Assembly (NCBI GenBank): GCA_012514545.1
Contig: JAAZAC010000067.1
Coordinates: 1-8,209 of the forward strand
Reading direction: 5' to 3'
Origin: Actinomycetales bacterium
GTDB taxonomy: Bacteria > Actinomycetota > Actinomycetes > Actinomycetales > Cellulomonadaceae
DNA: 8,209 nucleotides
The notes under the pieces are model-generated. The model was given only the letters and a program-made list of their open reading frames with translations. It searched no databases and was not told where the DNA came from. How positions within the stretch are numbered: position 1 is the stretch's first letter; each line of letters starts with the position of its first letter. Position numbers and translations under genes: made by a program. This document shows positions 5,639 through 8,209 of this stretch, in pieces.

Positions 5639-5644
5639 CGCCGC

Positions 5645-6244
5645 GTGACCCCCGCGCTCCAGGGCTTCCTCACCTGCCTCGGCCTCATCGTGGCCATCGG
5701 CGCGCAGAACGCCTTCGTGCTGCGCCAGGGGGTGCGGCGCGAGCACGTCGGGCTCGTGGTGGCCCTGTGCGCGGCCGCCGACGCCGTGCTCATCAGCGCG
5801 GGCGTCGCGGGCCTCGGCCCGCTCGTCGCGCGGCACCCGGCGGCCCTCGCGGCGACGCGCTGGGCGGGCGCGGCATTCCTGGCGGGCGTCGCGGTGGCCG
5901 CGGCGTGGCGCGCGGTGCGGGGCGGCGCGGCGCTGGAGCCCGGCGACGGCCGGGCGGGCGGGCGCGGCGCGACGGTGGCGGCCTGCCTGGCGTTCACCTT
6001 CCTCAACCCGCACGTCTACCTCGACATGGTGCTGCTGGGCTCGCTCGCCGGGCGGCACGGCGACGCGCGCTGGGCGTTCGCCGTCGGCGCCGCCACCGCG
6101 AGCGTCGCCTGGTTCTGCGCGCTCGGCTTCGGCGCCGGGCGGCTGCGCCCCGTGTTCGCCCGGCCCGCCGCCTGGCGGGTGCTCGACGGCGCGATCGCGG
6201 CCGTGATGGCGGGGCTCGCCGTCTCGCTCGCCGTCGCCGGCTGA
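5645..6244 (+). CDS. lysE: LysE/ArgO-family basic amino acid exporter
   Basis: Inner-membrane exporter of L-lysine and/or L-arginine, relieving toxic excess such as from peptide uptake. The 199 residues carry the family signatures GAQNAFVLRQG (19-29) after the first helix and TFLNPHVYLD (118-127). Hydrophobic segments lie near 7-24, 36-60, 68-88, 110-133, 143-163 and 180-198, giving about six membrane segments. A short hydrophilic Gly/Arg-rich loop (about 91-109) links the two halves. Start is GTG at 5645, directly preceded by a -10 element rather than a ribosome binding site. Divergence from a LysG/ArgP-type regulator is the hallmark arrangement and supports basic amino acids as substrate over other RhtB-type substrates. 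Lysine versus arginine cannot be decided from sequence, so argO is an equal alternative name. Confidence 0.93.
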   Translation: MTPALQGFLTCLGLIVAIGAQNAFVLRQGVRREHVGLVVALCAAADAVLISAGVAGLGPLVARHPAALAATRWAGAAFLAGVAVAAAWRAVRGGAALEPGDGRAGGRGATVAACLAFTFLNPHVYLDMVLLGSLAGRHGDARWAFAVGAATASVAWFCALGFGAGRLRPVFARPAAWRVLDGAIAAVMAGLAVSLAVAG

Positions 6245-6246
6245 GC

Positions 6247-6275
6247 GGCCCGGGCGCGCGGATGCGCCCGGGGCC
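6247..6275 (+). terminator. lysE terminator hairpin
   Basis: Arms 6249-6257 (CCCGGGCGC) and 6264-6272 (GCGCCCGGG) form a perfect 9-bp stem with a 6-nt loop, extendable by two pairs across a single bulged G at 6273. It starts 2 nt after the lysE stop. No T-tract follows. It lies in the 52-bp gap before the DUF5709 gene, so it may only attenuate read-through. Confidence 0.65.
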
Positions 6276-6296
6276 GGGCGGTGCGACGGTGAGCCG

Positions 6297-6782
6297 ATGA
6301 CCACTCCGAGCGACGCCGACAGCGGCGGCACCCCCGGCACCACCCCCGACCCCGAGTCGGTCGCCGAGGGCGACACCGACCAGCTCGAGCACGAGGACAC
6401 GCTCCTCGACCGCGGCGCGGCGAGCGCGCTGGACGAGGGGTACTCGCCCCCCGAACGGCCGCCGGGCAACCGGCTCGAGACCCACCTCGACCAGGCGCTG
6501 GGCGAGCGCCTCGACGACAAGCTCGCCGCGGAGGAGCCGGAGGTCTGGGACGACGACGCCGGTCCCGCGCCCGGGCGCGAGCCGGACCGGGCCGGCCGGC
6601 TCGCCGCGGCCGACCCGGACGCGGACGGGCTGCCGAGCGCGGACACCCTGGCGGTCGACGCCGGGGTCTCGGGCGGCGCGGCGAGCGCCGAGGAGGCGGC
6701 CGTGCACGTCGTCGACGAGGACGCGCCGGGCGACCGCGAGGCACCCAGGACCGGCACGGAGGACGAGGGCTCGACGCGGTGA
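6297..6782 (+). CDS. DUF5709 family acidic protein
   Basis: 161-residue, strongly acidic, apparently soluble protein with no signal peptide or membrane segment. I recognise the actinobacterial DUF5709 pattern: a QLEHEDTLLDRG segment (29-40), DEGYSPPERPPG (46-57), a middle helix-forming stretch DQALGERLDDKLAAEEPEVWDD (65-86), GRLAAADPDADG (100-111), and the best-conserved C-terminal block DAGVSGGAASAEEAAVHVVDE (121-141). No function is established for the family and I infer none. The composition (Asp, Glu, Gly, Ala, Pro rich) suggests partial disorder. The start ATG at 6297 has only a weak GGTGA upstream. It follows lysE by 52 bp beyond a hairpin and converges on truA with 19 bp between stops. 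Confidence 0.85.
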   Translation: MTTPSDADSGGTPGTTPDPESVAEGDTDQLEHEDTLLDRGAASALDEGYSPPERPPGNRLETHLDQALGERLDDKLAAEEPEVWDDDAGPAPGREPDRAGRLAAADPDADGLPSADTLAVDAGVSGGAASAEEAAVHVVDEDAPGDREAPRTGTEDEGSTR

Positions 6783-6796
6783 GCCGGCGCGCCGGC
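6783..6796. terminator. Bidirectional terminator candidate between convergent genes
   Basis: GCCGGCGCGCCGGC is a perfect 14-bp palindrome starting directly after the DUF5709 gene's stop and ending 5 bp before the truA stop. It can fold as a GC-only stem-loop on either strand, so it could act for both convergent transcripts. No T-tracts. Confidence 0.5.
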
Positions 6797-6801
6797 GCCG
6801 C

Positions 6802-7707
6802 TCAGTCGGCGTCGTCGTCCGGGTCGTCCGCCGCCGGACCGCCCGGCCGGACGGGCGCCCGGCGCGCGCGGGTCGCGTCGGCGCGCGCGGCCAGCTCGTC
6901 GTCGGGCGGGTAGGCGATCTCCTCCAGGGTGAGGCCGTGCGCGGGTGCGACGGCGCTCGCCCGGCGCCGCCCCTCGAGCAGCTCGGCGGGCCAGCCCCGC
7001 GGGCGGCGACCCTCCCCGACGGCGAGGAGCGCCCCGACGAGCGAGCGCACCATCTGGTGGCAGAAGGCGTCCGCGCGGACGGTGACGACGACGAGCCCGG
7101 CGTCGGGGCCGTCGTCGGGCCGGACCACGTCGAGCTCCTGCAGCACGCGCACGGTCGTCGCGCCGGGCCGCGGCCGGCAGTAGGCGGCGAAGTCGTGGTG
7201 GCCGACGAGCGGCGCGGCGGCCGCGGCCATCGCCCGCTCGTCGAGCGGCACCCGGTGCCGCACCACGTGGGTGCGCCGCAGCGGGTCGACGCGGCTGAGG
7301 TCGTCGGCGACCCGGTAGGCGTAGCGGCGCCAGAGCGCGGAGAACCGCGCGTCGAACCCCGGCGGGGCGGGCGCGGCGCGGTGCACGACGACGTCGGGCG
7401 GCAGCACCCCGGCGAGGCGCCGCACGAGGACCTGGCCGGGCGTGCCCGCCATCCGCCCGCGGACCGCCGACCACACGTCCTCGGGCAGGTCGAGGTGGGC
7501 GACCTGGCCGCGCGCGTGCACGCCGGCGTCCGTGCGGCCGGCCACGGTCAGCCGCGGGTCGGGGTGCCGCAGCACCGTGCCGAGCGCCGCCTCGAGCGTG
7601 CCCTGCACCGTGCGCAGCCCCGGCTGCGTCGCCCAGCCCGCGAAGCCCGTGCCGTCGTAGGACAGGTCGAGGCGGACGCGGACCTGGCCCGGCTCGAGTT
7701 CGCTCAC
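6802..7707 (-). CDS. truA: tRNA pseudouridine(38-40) synthase
   Basis: Isomerises uridines 38-40 in the anticodon stem-loop of many tRNAs. From the GTG at 7707 it has 301 residues (usual 245-300). The RLDLSYDGTGFAGWA start (about 11-25), the catalytic motif AGRTDAGVHA with Asp60, as in E. coli TruA, the DFAAYCRP segment, and ADAFCHQMVRSLVG are all intact. The C-terminus ends in a Pro/Asp-rich tail (PADDPDDDAD-like) outside the fold. A second GTG at 7716 would add only MAR; I prefer 7707 because TACCGT (7720-7715) then lies 7 nt upstream, the leaderless spacing seen at other genes here, while neither start has a good Shine-Dalgarno. Many actinobacteria keep truA between rplQ and rplM. Here a divergent sugar kinase gene lies upstream and lysG-lysE-DUF5709 lies downstream. 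Confidence 0.95.
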   Translation of the reverse strand: MSELEPGQVRVRLDLSYDGTGFAGWATQPGLRTVQGTLEAALGTVLRHPDPRLTVAGRTDAGVHARGQVAHLDLPEDVWSAVRGRMAGTPGQVLVRRLAGVLPPDVVVHRAAPAPPGFDARFSALWRRYAYRVADDLSRVDPLRRTHVVRHRVPLDERAMAAAAAPLVGHHDFAAYCRPRPGATTVRVLQELDVVRPDDGPDAGLVVVTVRADAFCHQMVRSLVGALLAVGEGRRPRGWPAELLEGRRRASAVAPAHGLTLEEIAYPPDDELAARADATRARRAPVRPGGPAADDPDDDAD

Positions 7708-7714
7708 GCGGGCC

Positions 7715-7720
7715 ACGGTA
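7715..7720 (-). promoter_or_regulatory. truA -10 element, leaderless arrangement
   Basis: TACCGT on the minus strand, 7 nt before the GTG at 7707. No clear -35. It lies in a 38-bp region shared with the divergent kinase gene, so the two promoters overlap: the expected -35 of the kinase falls on this hexamer. Confidence 0.4.
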
Positions 7721-7733
7721 CCGAGGCAGGTCC

Positions 7734-7739
7734 TAGCCT
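7734..7739 (+). promoter_or_regulatory. -10 element of the sugar kinase gene, leaderless arrangement
   Basis: TAGCCT ends 6 nt before the ATG at 7746, with no ribosome binding site in between. The whole stretch CCTAGCCTCGCCCC repeats the lysE promoter sequence with one mismatch. A clear -35 is missing. Confidence 0.55.
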
Positions 7740-7745
7740 CGCCCC

Positions 7746-8209
7746 ATGACCGTCACGCTCACCGTCGACTGCGGTGGCGGGAGCATCCGCGCGACGGTGC
7801 TCGACGCCGCGGGCACCCAGCACGCCCCTCCCGTGCGGGTGCCGACGCCGTACCCGCTGCCGCCCGAGCGCCTCGCCGCGACCATCGCCGACCTCGCGGC
7901 GCGCCTGCCCGCGGCCGACCGCGCCACCGTCGGCATGCCGGGGATGATCCGGCACGGCGTCGTGGTGAGCACGCCCCACTACGTCACGGTCGCCGGGCCA
8001 CGCACGGCCGTGCGGCCGGACCTCGCCGAGGCGTGGGCCGACCGCGACATGGCCGCGCTGCTCACCGAGGCCCTCGGGTACCCCACCCTGGTCCTCAACG
8101 ACGCCGAGGTGCACGGCGCCGGGGTGATCGCCGGCACGGGCGTGGAGCTCGTGCTCACGCTCGGCACCGGGCTCGGCTCCGCGCTGTTCGACGGCGGCGC
8201 GCTCGCGCC
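7746..8209 (+). CDS. ROK-family sugar kinase, polyphosphate-glucokinase-like (3' truncated by window)
   Basis: The frame stays open from ATG 7746 to the window end, giving 154 residues, about 60% of a typical member. It belongs to the ASKHA fold: the phosphate-1 loop VDCGGGSIRATVLD (7-20), a VGMPGMIRHGVVVSTPH segment (62-78) like the ROK/PPGK sugar-binding region, the catalytic base Asp119 in VLNDAEVHGAG (116-126), and the phosphate-2 loop LTLGTGLGSALFDGG (137-151). The LTLGTGxGSALF form resembles polyphosphate/ATP glucokinases, so phosphorylation of glucose or a related sugar is likely, but donor and sugar are not resolved. The first loop has GGGS where PPGK usually has GGSG or GGT. The diagnostic C-terminal half, including any ROK zinc-binding CxCGxxGC motif, lies outside. 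It is divergent from truA, with 38 bp between start codons. Confidence 0.85.
   Translation, partial: MTVTLTVDCGGGSIRATVLDAAGTQHAPPVRVPTPYPLPPERLAATIADLAARLPAADRATVGMPGMIRHGVVVSTPHYVTVAGPRTAVRPDLAEAWADRDMAALLTEALGYPTLVLNDAEVHGAGVIAGTGVELVLTLGTGLGSALFDGGALA

Noticed and set aside
6297..6782. DUF5709 gene as a part of the lysine export module
   Set aside because: It follows lysE on the same strand but is separated by a strong hairpin, and the family has no known link to LysE; adjacency alone is not enough.

Overview
The window is a very GC-rich chromosomal segment with near-exclusive TGA stops, many GTG starts, and proteins typical of high-GC Gram-positive bacteria: an actinobacterial DUF5709 protein, an S9 with an acidic N-terminal extension, and apparently leaderless genes. 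I infer an actinomycete, probably of the Micrococcales (Cellulomonas-like); the genus cannot be fixed from this sequence. It reads as core chromosome. I see no insertion sequence, phage gene, tRNA, rRNA or CRISPR array, and no stretch over 300 bases without a gene.

Layout from left to right. (1) The 3' part of coaA (pantothenate kinase, + strand) converges, 10 bp apart, on dedA, a DedA-family membrane protein on the minus strand whose charged tail carries 15-bp tandem repeats. (2) On the minus strand, transcribed right to left, lies the conserved block rplM-rpsI-glmM-def. rplM (L13) and rpsI (S9) are 35 bp apart and end at a strong hairpin. glmM (phosphoglucosamine mutase) follows and overlaps def (peptide deformylase) by 4 bp. 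(3) A divergent pair comes next: lysG/argP (LysR-type regulator, minus) and lysE/argO (basic amino acid exporter, plus), with an 85-bp shared control region that contains two dyads. (4) A gene for an acidic DUF5709 protein (+) converges on truA (tRNA pseudouridine synthase, minus) around a 14-bp perfect palindrome. (5) Divergent from truA, a ROK/polyphosphate-glucokinase-like sugar kinase gene (+) runs off the right end.

How the genes work together: truA, rplM, rpsI and def serve translation (tRNA modification, both ribosomal subunits, N-terminal deformylation). glmM supplies GlcN-1-P for peptidoglycan and coaA supplies coenzyme A. The lysG-lysE pair is a self-contained export module that senses and relieves excess lysine or arginine. 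It sits, with the DUF5709 gene, between truA and rplM, which are adjacent in many actinobacteria.

The most interesting signals are non-coding. They are an rplM promoter whose 18-bp spacer holds a perfect 8-bp inverted repeat and whose -35 overlaps the lysG stop codon; a roughly 140-nt structured rplM leader with a long-range stem; the lysG/lysE operator candidates; and a repeated leaderless promoter-start module. I find no clear new multi-gene system.
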